This document shows positions 16,001 through 25,061 of a stretch of 32,698 bases of DNA, one piece after another; the first letter of the stretch is position 1, and the number at the start of each line of letters is the position of its first letter. Origin of the DNA: Bryobacterales bacterium (GTDB lineage: Bacteria > Acidobacteriota > Terriglobia > Bryobacterales > Bryobacteraceae); contig PMKM01000067.1 of the NCBI GenBank assembly GCA_003157745.1, positions 3,100 to 35,797 on the forward strand, read 5' to 3'. Position numbers and translations under genes: made by a program. Under the pieces are notes generated by a model. That model was not told the DNA's origin and did no database searches. It saw only the letters and a program-made list of their open reading frames with translations.

Positions 16001-18914
16001 GAGTGACAGGACTCGGCCAGGCGATGCATCCCAGGCCATAGGCAATCCCGGAGTGCCCGTGGGAGGCTGGGAGGGCCCCGGCGGCGCTTGGGAATACGCC
16101 ATTCTTCTCGCTAACCAAACCAACAAGGATCTGTGGATCAACGTTCCATTGAATGCGGACGACGACTACATCACCAAGCTGGCGCAGTTGACGAAGTACG
16201 GCTCGGATGGCACCACGCCTTACACCAGTTTGCAGACGAGTCCTGTGTGGCCTGGCTTGAATTCGAATCTGCATCTATACGTCGAGTTCAGCAACGAAGT
16301 ATGGAATACAGCCGGCGCATTCGCGGGGACTGAGAACCATACCGAGGCTGTGGCCGAGGTGAATGCGGGCGGCTCTCCGCTCAAATTCGATGGCGACACC
16401 AACGACTGGAATTGGGCGTGGCGGCGCTCGGCCGAGAAGACAGTGCAGATCAGCACCATCTTCCGTTCCGTATGGGGCGATGCGGCCATGATGACCACCG
16501 TCCGGCCGGTGCTGGAGTCGCAGTTGGGTTACGCGGATGGCCCGCTTCTCCAAGAGATGCATTTGATGGTGGATTACTACTATAACCCGGCAGAAGTAAG
16601 TTCTCCGCATCCACCCAGCTATTACATCTACGGACTGGGAGGCTCGGCCTACTACAACCCGACAGACAAAAGCTCGGTAGACTCGATCTTCTCAACCATG
16701 GCGACCGGCTTCGTCTCGGCTGTAGAGAACGATGTGGACTACGCGCTGCCTTTTGGCGTGCGTCGCATTGCTTACGAGGGCGGACCCAGTCTGGACAGCA
16801 CCGGTGACAGCTCCCAAGATGCGAATCAAGCTGCCGCCTGGGCGGACTCGCGGATGGAACAGGCGATCGTGACTGAACAGAATGCCTGGAGCCAATCGAA
16901 TGGCGATCTGCTGGTCTACTTCTACTTGGCCGGCGGATACGAATGGGGCTTCATGCCGGACGTTCTCAGCCCGAGTTCTCCAAAGATGTCGGGAATCGCC
17001 GACATCCTGGCATCTCCCCGGAGTGCTTCGACCTATGGCACGCCGATCCCGGCGACGTTGGCAGCGTCGAACGCCAACGTTCCGCCCGCATGGCTGTGGA
17101 GCGACGGCAGCAAGATGCACGACTACAAGTGGACGGGATTCTCCGTGCTTGTCTCAACCCAAGGGGCGTTTACAGTCAGTCTCACTGCCGACAGCGCTAC
17201 CTCCGGCGCCCAGGCGGAGATATTGGTCGACGGGAATTCCATTGGCACGGTTACGGTTCCTAGTTCCGGCAACACATCGGCCCTCTCGACTCCCACTCTC
17301 TCGGTGGGCAGCCACGGAATCCTCGTGCGGAGTCTCACCGGCACCTTCAATCTGACCCATGTGGTGGTGCAGACCGGTGTGACAACCCCGGGGGCGCAGA
17401 CGATCGCGTTCGGCAATCCGGGCGCGCAGACGGTCGGCACGCCGCTGACGCTGTCGGCCACGGCGAGTTCGGGGTTGACCGTTTCGTTCGACTCGACGAC
17501 GGCGACCGTGTGCACGGTAAGCGGCACGACGGCAGCGTTCGTGGCCGCCGGCACCTGCACGATTCAAGCGACACAAGCCGGCAACGGCGCCTACGCGGCG
17601 GCGGCGGTCTCGCAGAGTTTCACGGTGAGCGTGGTCGCGCCGAAGTCGCAGACCATCGCGTTCGGCAATCCGGGCGCGCAGACGGTGGGCACGCCGCTGA
17701 CGCTGTCGGCCACGGCAAGCTCGGGGTTGACGGTTTCGTTCGCCTCGACGACGGCGACCGTCTGCACGGTGAGCGGCACGACGGCGGCATTGGTCAGTGT
17801 CGGTACTTGCACGATCCAGGCGACACAGGCGGGTGACTCGACGTATGCGGCCGCGACGCCGGTGACGCGGAGCTTTGCGGTGAATGCGGCATCGGTCACT
17901 TCGGCGCCGCAGTTGATCGGCAACCGGATTCTGGACATCGACGGAAACCGGGTCGTCGGGCGCGGACCGGAGATGGTTGTCGCCAGTACCGGCAACGTGG
18001 GCGACGTCGACACGATCGCGGGTTGGGGCGCCAACAGCGTGCGCATGCTGCTGACCTTGGATGCGGCCAACGGCATGACACCGGCGGATTTCGACTCTGT
18101 TGTGGGCGAGGCGGTCAAGAAGCACATGATGGTCTGGATCTCCCTTTACATGTGGAATAACAGCGCCGGTCTGGCTATCGGCGATTCGTTGGGCGGCGGC
18201 AGCTTCTTTGGGTCGACCGCGCCTGCCGGCACTGGAACCTGCGCGACGACTACGCCGGCGCCCTGCTATCTGGCGGTCTGGCAACGGCAGTGGCTCAAGG
18301 ATCTGGTGGCGAAGTACTCGTCCAACATCATCGTCGACGGCATGCAGGAGTTTATCGGCGCAACGCAAGACGCATCGACGGAGGCGGCACGCGAGGAGTG
18401 GAGGGATGCGGCAATCACGAATATCGGATTCTTCCGCAACGAGGGCTACCGGCAGCCGATCGAGATTATGACCAACTTCCAGGGCCGGGACTTATACGCG
18501 ATCCACGAATTTGGCGACGCGATCCGGAAGACGGATACGGTAACGGTGAATGGCGATCCGCAGACGATGTTCGGCTGGCAGGCGTACTGGGGCACCACGG
18601 ACGGCTACTATCCCGCCTACCAAGGCAGCTTGTTCTATCCCAACCAGAACAAGAACTTGAGCGCCGCCGACGCCATTCACCTGTTTGCCACCGAGGAGGA
18701 CTTTCCGATCGAGATCGGCATCGACAACTACGGCGGCGACACGAACCTGGACTACCAGGCCGAAATCGACCAGTGCGCCACGGACAACGGGACGTGGCTG
18801 TGGTGGAGCTATAACGGCGACGTGGAGTGCCCGGTCTCCGGAGCCACCTGCAGCGCCTATGTGAAAGCCGCGCCGAATGGGTTCGGCGGAGCCTCTCCGC
18901 TGACTGCGCCGTAG
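13023..18914 (+). CDS. Giant secreted modular protein with two glycoside-hydrolase-like domains
   Basis: The protein has 1963 residues from ATG 13023, chosen because it begins a clear signal peptide (MLKKRILLRVLTALAGALLL... AQA); the longer open frame upstream has no such start. Order: residues ~30-280 lectin-like beta domain; ~285-378 FN3; ~378-466 Ig-like; 468-719 three 84-residue 'NPGAQTVGTPLTL' repeats; ~720-805 Big_2; ~809-1350 first TIM-barrel-like hydrolase domain with 'YVEFSNEVWN' (acid/base candidate Glu1092 after Asn) and 'YEGGPSL' (nucleophile candidate Glu1252); ~1350-1456 beta domain; 1459-1626 two more 84-residue repeats; ~1627-1963 a GH5/clan A-like domain with 'GMQEFIG' (Glu1776) and 'IEIGIDNYGG' (Glu1897). 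Both domains keep two candidate Glu residues. A polysaccharide-degrading role is likely, but the substrate is not evident. No sortase or type 9 tail is seen. Confidence 0.85.
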   Translation: MLKKRILLRVLTALAGALLLSTATPPAQAQSGLLVWDSLSAPAGTPLNGLATGSGWSGAWWTQNSDASVPGYSIGSGKPLSYSTLSTAGNYAVGGHEWLATGRKVDVASTGPLQQYLTGSQVGKSGTTVWASYLLRIDTPPASDEISVSLHSNSNVPYLGTPTWAPANIAAGYFGAASKSNGVAYWSLRVRNAVTRTSVPITAGQTVLIVIQAAFGHTNKVNLYLNPPLGGSAPAKASASATTASSVAFGAFAFLAGSSAGSASLDEIRIGSSFAAVTPTGGAPGVPPVLAGLTATPGPVKVQLAWTASAAATSYNVKRSGASGGPFTTISSPTGTAYTDSNVTPGTTYYYVVSAVNAGGESANSSPVSAVPQAAAVAPAITTQPKSQTVTAGQTASFSVAASGTAPLSYQWSKNGTAIGGATSTSYTTPATTTADSGSTFTVKVTNSAGSATSNGATLSVKQSLTPQTIAFNNPGAQTVGTPLTLSATASSGLTVSFTSSTTSVCTVSGGTATFVTAGTCSITASQSGNGTYAVAAPVTQSFTVHAALIAQSIAFANPGAQTVGTPLALVASASSGLTVSFASTTSSVCTVSGATATFVAAGTCSVQATQAGNATYAAATPVQQSFTVNAAPIAQSITFANPGAQTVGTPLTLSAAATSGLTVSFTSTTTSVCTVGGTTATFTASGTCTIQATQPGNATYAAATPVNQSFTVNPAPPVPITSIAIPSAATVAVGETTTITPTVLPAKAANRTLTWNSGDTTIATVSAAGVVTGIMQGTVTVTATATDGSGVVSNDCTVTVTAATSVQSNYFGINISTDLDWDNNRMFADAMKSSRAWGTSSDAGATLPTSALDVNGWPTQDASLYVWAGIDRMQGTYALSFNGQATVQPSSGSIANQAYNSSTNLTKATLTYTASDSNYLTLAFTNTKRTSSSSTNTGITNVVLMRPSAVGSATPLPATQVFNPPFLAALSDFAALRTMDFSATNGNEIVHWSDRTRPGDASQAIGNPGVPVGGWEGPGGAWEYAILLANQTNKDLWINVPLNADDDYITKLAQLTKYGSDGTTPYTSLQTSPVWPGLNSNLHLYVEFSNEVWNTAGAFAGTENHTEAVAEVNAGGSPLKFDGDTNDWNWAWRRSAEKTVQISTIFRSVWGDAAMMTTVRPVLESQLGYADGPLLQEMHLMVDYYYNPAEVSSPHPPSYYIYGLGGSAYYNPTDKSSVDSIFSTMATGFVSAVENDVDYALPFGVRRIAYEGGPSLDSTGDSSQDANQAAAWADSRMEQAIVTEQNAWSQSNGDLLVYFYLAGGYEWGFMPDVLSPSSPKMSGIADILASPRSASTYGTPIPATLAASNANVPPAWLWSDGSKMHDYKWTGFSVLVSTQGAFTVSLTADSATSGAQAEILVDGNSIGTVTVPSSGNTSALSTPTLSVGSHGILVRSLTGTFNLTHVVVQTGVTTPGAQTIAFGNPGAQTVGTPLTLSATASSGLTVSFDSTTATVCTVSGTTAAFVAAGTCTIQATQAGNGAYAAAAVSQSFTVSVVAPKSQTIAFGNPGAQTVGTPLTLSATASSGLTVSFASTTATVCTVSGTTAALVSVGTCTIQATQAGDSTYAAATPVTRSFAVNAASVTSAPQLIGNRILDIDGNRVVGRGPEMVVASTGNVGDVDTIAGWGANSVRMLLTLDAANGMTPADFDSVVGEAVKKHMMVWISLYMWNNSAGLAIGDSLGGGSFFGSTAPAGTGTCATTTPAPCYLAVWQRQWLKDLVAKYSSNIIVDGMQEFIGATQDASTEAAREEWRDAAITNIGFFRNEGYRQPIEIMTNFQGRDLYAIHEFGDAIRKTDTVTVNGDPQTMFGWQAYWGTTDGYYPAYQGSLFYPNQNKNLSAADAIHLFATEEDFPIEIGIDNYGGDTNLDYQAEIDQCATDNGTWLWWSYNGDVECPVSGATCSAYVKAAPNGFGGASPLTAP
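14424..15179 (+). repeat. Three tandem 252-base in-frame repeats
   Basis: Units start at 14424, 14676 and 14928, exactly 252 bases (84 codons) apart. Each encodes a Q(T/S)I(A/T)F.NPGAQTVGTPL... ...C(T/S)(I/V).A.Q.GN.TYA.A.PV.QSFTV unit containing two cysteines. They act as spacer beta-domains between the N-terminal modules and the first hydrolase domain. Confidence 0.9.
17397..17900 (+). repeat. Two further 252-base repeats of the same family
   Basis: Units start at 17397 and 17649, again exactly 252 bases apart, and lie between the first and second hydrolase-like domains. They appear closer to each other than to the first three units, which suggests local duplication or gene conversion inside the gene. 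Confidence 0.88.
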
Positions 18915-19017
18915 GCGTCTGCCGCCGAAGCGGGGTGGATTCCGGGGATCGCCGGCGATGCGCCGGAACCCACCCGGTCGCCGGCGCCAGTTGGTGTGCT
19001 CTCGTTCACCGCAAAGG

Positions 19018-19276
19018 CATCCGGTCGCCCGGCCGCAGCGAGAGGTGCGCCTTGAGTGGGATGCCGTTGACGAAGTCCCCCGTTCTTGCCGCCCAGGTCC
19101 TGCACGGTCCAATCGTCGCCGGTCAACTCGAGCGCGAAGTGCTGGCGCGAGAGGCCGGCATCGTCGGGAAAACTGAGCTCGACGGAACTGGATCGGGCGA
19201 CCGCCAAACGAGTGCCGGAGAGGGGCATGGTTTTGGTTTGGCCGTCGGGATCTTGAATGAGAATTGTGCGGGGCAT
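19018..19276 (-). pseudogene. Truncated, frameshifted copy of the FHA-phosphatase 5' end
   Basis: From ATG 19276 the frame reads MPRTILIQDPDGQTKTMPLSG and follows the first ~65 residues of the FHA domain of the 10920-12578 gene nearly residue by residue. At 'DLGGKNGG' a net one-base gain (AAGGTCCCG in the intact copy, AAGTCCCCCG here, top strand) shifts the frame; the shifted frame still reads FVNGIPLKAHLSLRPGD. Similarity stops soon afterwards, so the GAF and phosphatase parts are missing. By eye the two copies are about 90% identical over ~240 bases. The copy lies in the same orientation as the intact gene, beyond the giant hydrolase gene. It has no ribosome-binding site. It is a partial duplication remnant. 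Confidence 0.85.
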
Positions 19277-19779
19277 GCCGGAAAAATATTTTGGCGCGCG
19301 AATCTGGCTATTGCGACCGATTTGTAAACGTTTACTGCTAACCTTTCTGGGCGAATTGCGCCGTTCGTCGGGGCCCATTGTTGGGAAATTACACAGGCGG
19401 AGGTGTCAAATGTGCTGAAATGCGGTTGAAGGATAACCGTGCAGTTACTTTAGTTAATGACTTCCTACTGACTAATTAACCAAAAGGAACTTGATTCTGC
19501 TATCGTATTCCACCATACTCAGAAAGGCTTAGGTTGAGACGTTGTAAGGGTTTTTCCCGCGCGGGGATCATTGGCTCGCCCTGGTGTTCGGGTTTCGGCC
19601 CTCCGTTTCGATCTTGGTTCGTTCGTTCGCACGAAAGATAATCGCTCCTCGGCGGATGCGTTTTGCAGGAACGCATCCGCCATTCGTGTTTTTGGGCCCA
19701 AGGCCAGCGCTGTCAGGCGCGGGGTGGGCCGCATTCCTCACACTTCACTCTGTTACGGCTGAACCGCGTATCCTTTCGC
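19277..19779. other. Gene-free AT-richer stretch with strong secondary structure
   Basis: No convincing reading frame or RNA gene was found in about 500 bases. The left half is AT-richer than its surroundings. Noted structures are the palindrome CCCGCGCGGG at 19556-19565 and the 12-bp hairpin at 19651-19681, which is listed separately. It lies between two damaged genes and is probably decayed or recombined DNA. Confidence 0.5.
19630..19692. terminator. Nested hairpin with trailing T-run
   Basis: The inner stem is GGCGGATGCGTT (19651-19662) / AACGCATCCGCC (19670-19681), 12 perfect bases around a 7-base loop. An outer pair CACGAA (19630-19635) / TTCGTG (19683-19688) encloses it. A TTTTT run at 19688-19692 follows at a distance of about six bases from the inner stem. 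It could end plus-strand transcription from the giant gene region, or be a mobile-element end or RNA structure. Confidence 0.5.
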
Positions 19780-19983
19780 CTACTCGATTCGTTTCCCGAA
19801 CGCTGTCATGCCCTTCGTGAGGATCGTCTTCGGATACTCGTTCGAGCCGCGCAGTTTGAACGGATCGAAGTCCTTATACCAGTCGCCGTCTGGCGCGAAG
19901 GGATCGGACTTGACCCATTCTTGCAGCCGCCTCAGATCGCCGAGCGTGATCTCGCGCTAGATGCGGAGGCCTGACATTTTCAT
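19780..19983 (-). pseudogene. Small gene with internal stop, downstream of the toxin-antitoxin pair
   Basis: From ATG 19983 the frame reads MKMSGLRI, a TAG stop (19957-19959), then REITLGDLRRLQEWVKSDPF and on to FGKRIE with a TAG stop at 19780-19782. The part after the first stop has a natural-looking protein composition (GDWYKDFDPFKLRGSNEYPK). It is on the same strand as the HigB/HigA-like pair and ~70 bases after it. The family is not recognised. It is either a pseudogene by one nonsense mutation or a shorter gene starting after the stop. Confidence 0.45.
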
Positions 19984-20050
19984 GCTCGCAGTTGTCGCGC
20001 CGCGCGACATGGCCTGAACTGTCCCCGCATCGTCCCCGATACTCCACATC

Positions 20051-20404
20051 TTAGGCGACATGTCTCCGGCTGGTTGGCTTTGGGCTCGGATCATCTTCGG
20101 CAATGCCGGACAGAATCACTGGCGCACGGTCGGGAAACTCGGCGACCAGCGAAAGATTCCCGCCCATGGCCTCGACCGTTTTTCGGAGCGTGGACAGCAG
20201 GAGATCGCTCCGCTTTTCGAGACGCGAAACGCTGTCCTGGGTGACCCCGAGCGTCTTGGCCATCTTCACCTGCGTGAGCTTGCGTGCGTGTCGCAATTCG
20301 CGCAAGGTCATCTCCTCGGCGATCAAATCGGCGGCGCGGGCCTCTACCTTCTTGCGTTGGGCGGGGCTCAGTTGCTTCATTTTGTCCTTCAGTGTGATTG
20401 GCAT
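20051..20404 (-). CDS. HigA-like antitoxin (XRE helix-turn-helix)
   Basis: The protein has 117 residues, with a helix-turn-helix at residues ~42-68 (KLTQVKMAKTLGVTQDSVSRLE) preceded by a basic helical N-terminus and followed by 'MGGNLSLVAEFPD', a C-terminal segment typical of HigA-type antitoxins paired with Gp49-like toxins. The start lies two bases after the toxin stop, so the toxin gene comes first, as in higBA systems. In known systems the antitoxin binds the toxin and represses the shared promoter. ATG 20404 is close to the toxin end, consistent with translational coupling. Confidence 0.88.
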   Translation of the reverse strand: MPITLKDKMKQLSPAQRKKVEARAADLIAEEMTLRELRHARKLTQVKMAKTLGVTQDSVSRLEKRSDLLLSTLRKTVEAMGGNLSLVAEFPDRAPVILSGIAEDDPSPKPTSRRHVA

Positions 20405-20406
20405 GG

Positions 20407-20769
20407 CTATGTCCCCTTCTTCCTGCTTCGTGACAGGTGCTCGTCGAATCTCTCGTCAGCCTTGGCTACGAGTTGGCGATAAGATCGCCTCTCGCCGCCG
20501 CCCGACTTGTCCCCCGCGATCAGAAGGACCGCGTTGCGTTTCGGGTCGAACGCGAAGGCGACGCGCCAGACACCGCCTGCCGCGTCGAAGCGCAACTCCT
20601 TCATATTCGCGTGGCGCGAACCTTTGAGCGTATCGACGCGGGGCCTTCCGAGCTGCGGGCCAAACCGCTCCAGCAACAGGGCATGAGCGCGCAGTTCGTT
20701 CTGTACGTCATCCGGCAGCGCGTCGAATTCGGGATCGAAGTCCCGATGGAATTCGACTGTCCACTTCAC
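20407..20769 (-). CDS. HigB-like toxin (phage Gp49-like, RelE superfamily)
   Basis: The protein has 120 residues starting at GTG 20769. It contains 'FDALPDDVQNELRAHALLLERFGPQLGRP', 'TLKGSRHANMKELRFDAAGGVWRVAFAFDPKRNAVLLIAGDKSG' and a basic end, the standard layout of Gp49/HigB mRNA interferases, where basic residues and the RVAF strand line the active groove. Toxin-first order with an XRE partner supports higBA type. Known members cut mRNA on the ribosome. A GGGG sequence before the GTG and a promoter at 20776-20804 fit expression of the pair. Confidence 0.88.
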   Translation of the reverse strand: MKWTVEFHRDFDPEFDALPDDVQNELRAHALLLERFGPQLGRPRVDTLKGSRHANMKELRFDAAGGVWRVAFAFDPKRNAVLLIAGDKSGGGERRSYRQLVAKADERFDEHLSRSRKKGT

Positions 20770-20775
20770 CCCTAT

Positions 20776-20804
20776 AGTATGTCATGCAGGTAATATGCTG
20801 TAAA
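20776..20804 (-). promoter_or_regulatory. Promoter of the toxin-antitoxin pair
   Basis: Read on the minus strand, TTTACA (20799-20804) and CATACT (20776-20781) are separated by 17 bases and lie just before GTG 20769. The leader is very short. Autorepression by the antitoxin at this site would be expected for the family. Confidence 0.45.
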
Positions 20805-20895
20805 GAACATATTGGAAGAGCACGTGGCAGGCCGCGCGTTTCAAACCGGGCGAGATTAGGAACGGGAAAGCACAATTCGGAGTTTCGTAGCCTGT

Positions 20896-20945
20896 CCCCG
20901 TATCGTATCCCGTATCCCCGTATCCCGTATCCGGTATCCCATACG
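20896..20945. repeat. Short degenerate CGTATCC tandem repeat
   Basis: GTATC occurs six times, starting at 20900, 20905, 20912, 20920, 20927 and 20934, with 5- to 8-base spacing. The array lies in the 275-base gap between the toxin promoter and the NtrX gene end. No gene is seen in this gap. Confidence 0.7.
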
Positions 20946-21044
20946 TTACGGCTGCGAGCGCTGTTCTTACGATACCGCCCCACGCCTTACGGTTGTGACC
21001 CGCGGCCGATCACTGGTACATTGGCCGGTCATAAACGCCATCTC

Positions 21045-22402
<1,358 letters not shown>

Positions 22403-22406
<4 letters not shown>

Positions 22407-24517
22407 GCCTGCTCCGGAGCGGCGGGCTGCGCCAGGGGCACGACGGCATCGGCGACATCAGTGTCGGGGGCCACGGGAATTTCGATGGTGAAGCGCGCGC
22501 CGGACGGGAGGTTATCTTCGACGCGAATCAGGGCGTCGTGTTCGGCGACGATGTGACTGACGATGGCGAGGCCGAGACCGGTGCCGCGGCCCTTGGTGGA
22601 GAAATAGGGCAAGAACAATTTTTCCTTTTCATCGGGGCTGACGCCGCAGCCGGAATCGGCCACCACGAGCTCGACCATGTCGGCGACGCCGGGCTGGGTG
22701 GCCACGTAGAGATTCCTGACGAGCGAATCCTGCATGGCTTCGGCGGCGTTATCGACCAGGTTGACGACGACGCGCCCGAACTGCTCGCGGTCGAGGTTGA
22801 CGGGCGGCAGGCCGGGAGCGAAGCTGGTGCGGAGGTCGATGCCGTCGAGGCGGCCGTGAAAAATGGCCAGGGCTTCGCGGGTGACCTGGTTCAAATCGGA
22901 GCGAACCAACTGCGCGGCAGGGAAGCGCGAGAACTGGGAGAATTCATCGACCAGGGTCTTGACGGATTCGACCGAGCGGCTGATCGTTTGCGTGCATTCG
23001 TCGAGTATGCGGCGCGGGGCGGCGGGAAGCTCGATGCGTTCGAGCTGGCGTGCGATGCGTTCGGCGGAGAGGGCGATGGGAGTGAGCGGATTCTTGATTT
23101 CGTGCGCCACGCGGCGCGCCACTTCCTGCCAGGCGGCGGCCTTTTGCGCGCGCAGCAACTCGCTCGAATCCTCGATGACGACGACGAAGCCGGAGGTGAG
23201 CTTTTCCTCGAGCGCGGCGACGGTGACGGCGAGATAACGATTGCGATTATCGGTGTGCAATTCCATCTGGCTGGAAGCGGCGCCGGTGCGGCGGGCGCGC
23301 TTCATGAGGTACTTGATTTCGGCGGTGTCCTCGCGCGAAAAGAGGTCTTCCAGGCGGGTAGCCGTCTCGACCTGAGGAGCGGGGAAAATGCCGCGTAGGG
23401 CGCGGTTGACGCGCTGAATGGCGCCATCGGCGGAGATCGAGATGACGCCGGTGGGGATGCTTTCGAGAATGGCTTCGGTGAAGCGGCGGCGGCGGTCGAG
23501 TTCGCGGCCGTTGGCTTCGAGCTCCTGGGTCATCTGATTGAAACCGCGCACGAGCGAACCGAGCTCATCGGCGGCGCGGACGTTGACGCGGTGGGACAAA
23601 TTGCCGGCGCGGACCTGGCTGGCGGCCTGGACGAGAGCGGTGATGGGAATGCTGATCTGTTTGGAGAGGAACAGGGCGATCCAGGTGGCAACGAAGAGGA
23701 CGAAGAGCGTGATCAACGTCATCAACATCACGCTGACGCGGCGGACGGATCGCGCGTTGTCGTGGTTCTCGCGCCACTCGCGCGCCCAGGTGCGAACGAG
23801 CGCCTTTCGTTCGGCGACGTCTCCGGGCACGTCGGCGGTGACGGTGACGAAGCCGAGCTGGCGGCCGCCGCGGAGAATCGGGCAGGTGGCGGCAACCAGG
23901 CGGTCGACTTTGGCATGCTGCCGGTAGGGGCCCCAGGAATCGAGCGGCGGGCCGGCGGAAGGGCCATAGACGGCGGCGGAGGCCAGCTCATAGCGGACGG
24001 CGAAGCTGGAGAGAAAGCCGGGCGGGCGGACGCCGCTTTCGACCAGCAGGCGGATTTCGGGTTGGGCGGCGAGCAGGGCGGCCTGGGCGTCGGTCTCGTC
24101 CTGCATCTCCTTGCCAAGCTGACTGGCGATGGTTTCGAACGCTTTCAACTCGTTGCCCCTCGGCTCCTGGAACCATGCCTCGATGTTGCGATTCATCACG
24201 TAATAGCTGAACAGGACGAGGAAGAAGACGGGGATGAAGCTGAGGGCGAGGGCGCCGACGACGAGCTTGGTCTTGATGCGCGAACCTTCGCGGCGGCTCT
24301 GGCGCTCGACGTAGAGCTTGACGAATTCGCGGGTGAGAACCCAGCCGAGGGTCACCATGAAGAGGAAGATGAGGCTGGAAACGGCCCAAAAAACGATGGT
24401 CTGATCGGGATTGGCGGGGCGGAAGTTGCCGGGATTGAACGAGCCTTCCCAGACAACGAGGATGACGGAGATCGCCAGCACGATGGAGAGAGACCCGTAA
24501 ATCAGGCGCTTCCGCAT
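22403..24517 (-). CDS. ntrY: NtrY-like membrane histidine kinase
   Basis: The protein has 704 residues. Hydrophobic segments lie near residues 5-24, 40-62, 88-108 and 267-290. A HAMP domain follows (~290-345: SKQISIPITALVQAASQVRAGNL), then a PAS domain (~365-480: ILESIPTGVISISADGAIQRVN). The kinase core has the H-box 'RRVAHEIKNPLTPIALSAERI' and ATP-binding boxes 'NLVDNAAEAM', 'DSGCGVSP' and 'GRGTGLGLAIVSHI'. This is the NtrY architecture: three or more N-terminal membrane segments, an extracytoplasmic stretch, HAMP, PAS and kinase. It senses an unknown envelope or redox/nitrogen-related signal and phosphorylates the overlapping NtrX-like regulator. Confidence 0.9.
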
Positions 24518-24536
24518 ATGATTGCCCTTAGCTCCG

Positions 24537-24542
24537 ATTATA
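24537..24542 (-). promoter_or_regulatory. Consensus -10 box before the kinase-regulator operon
   Basis: On the minus strand the sequence is TATAAT, a perfect -10 hexamer, about 20 bases before ATG 24517. The -35 position is GC-rich and matches poorly, and the leader would be very short. The 167-base gap contains nothing else that I recognise. Confidence 0.35.
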
Positions 24543-24684
24543 CGTGGCGGGCGGGGAGCGCGCTTAGAGAGGCGGCGCGGAGTGAGCGGGGGAGAGCGGC
24601 GCCGGGCGAACAGAGATCATGCCAGGCGGGCACTCGGGTTGTTGGAACAGTTGGCAGGCGGAAGAGCGCCTGCCCCACTGCGGC

Positions 24685-24972
24685 CTACTTCACGCTTTCG
24701 ACTTTGATGGAGCCGTCGGCGATGGCGCCGGCGATGGTGACTTTCTTGCCGGCGAATTCCTTGACCTTGTCCTGGTCGGCGATCTTATGAATGGCGCCGT
24801 CGTCGGTGACCAGGACGGCGGGCGAACCGCGCTTGATGCAGTTCTGCGCGCAGCTCACGTTGCCGAGCATTTCCTTCTTGCCGGCGCACATCTCATCGAC
24901 GATGTACCCGGTCCATTGTGCGGCCATCGCGGAGCTGGCAGCCAGAGCGGCCAATAGCAGTAGCTTCTTCAT
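24685..24972 (-). CDS. Small secreted three-cysteine protein (DUF5818-like)
   Basis: The protein has 95 residues, with a signal peptide at 1-18 (MKKLLLLAALAASSAMAA). The mature part starts QWTGYIVDEMCA and has Cys29, Cys41 and Cys45, then a compact beta pattern 'AVLVTDDGAIHKIADQDKVKEFAGKKVTIAGAI'. This 'WTGYIVDEMC ... HKIADQDKVKEFAGKKV' layout is common in small acidobacterial exported proteins and resembles DUF5818. AGGAGGG lies before ATG 24972, giving a strong start. The three cysteines could bind metal or form one disulfide. The function is unknown. Confidence 0.85.
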   Translation of the reverse strand: MKKLLLLAALAASSAMAAQWTGYIVDEMCAGKKEMLGNVSCAQNCIKRGSPAVLVTDDGAIHKIADQDKVKEFAGKKVTIAGAIADGSIKVESVK

Positions 24973-25061
24973 GTAGTTCCCTCCTGTACCAAACAGTATA
25001 CGAACTACGGCGCAGTGGGGGAGCGATTAACAACCATCAAATCTGCTGCCCTGGCGTCGCA

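Noticed and set aside
18857-19378. A complete FHA protein gene of 173 residues
   Set aside because: The N-terminal extension has no support, and the frame leaves the FHA sequence after a one-base shift, so it is a truncated copy.
23591-24790. A 399-residue plus-strand frame opposite the NtrY-like kinase
   Set aside because: Its composition is biased and it has no motif, while the kinase on the minus strand has all its boxes.
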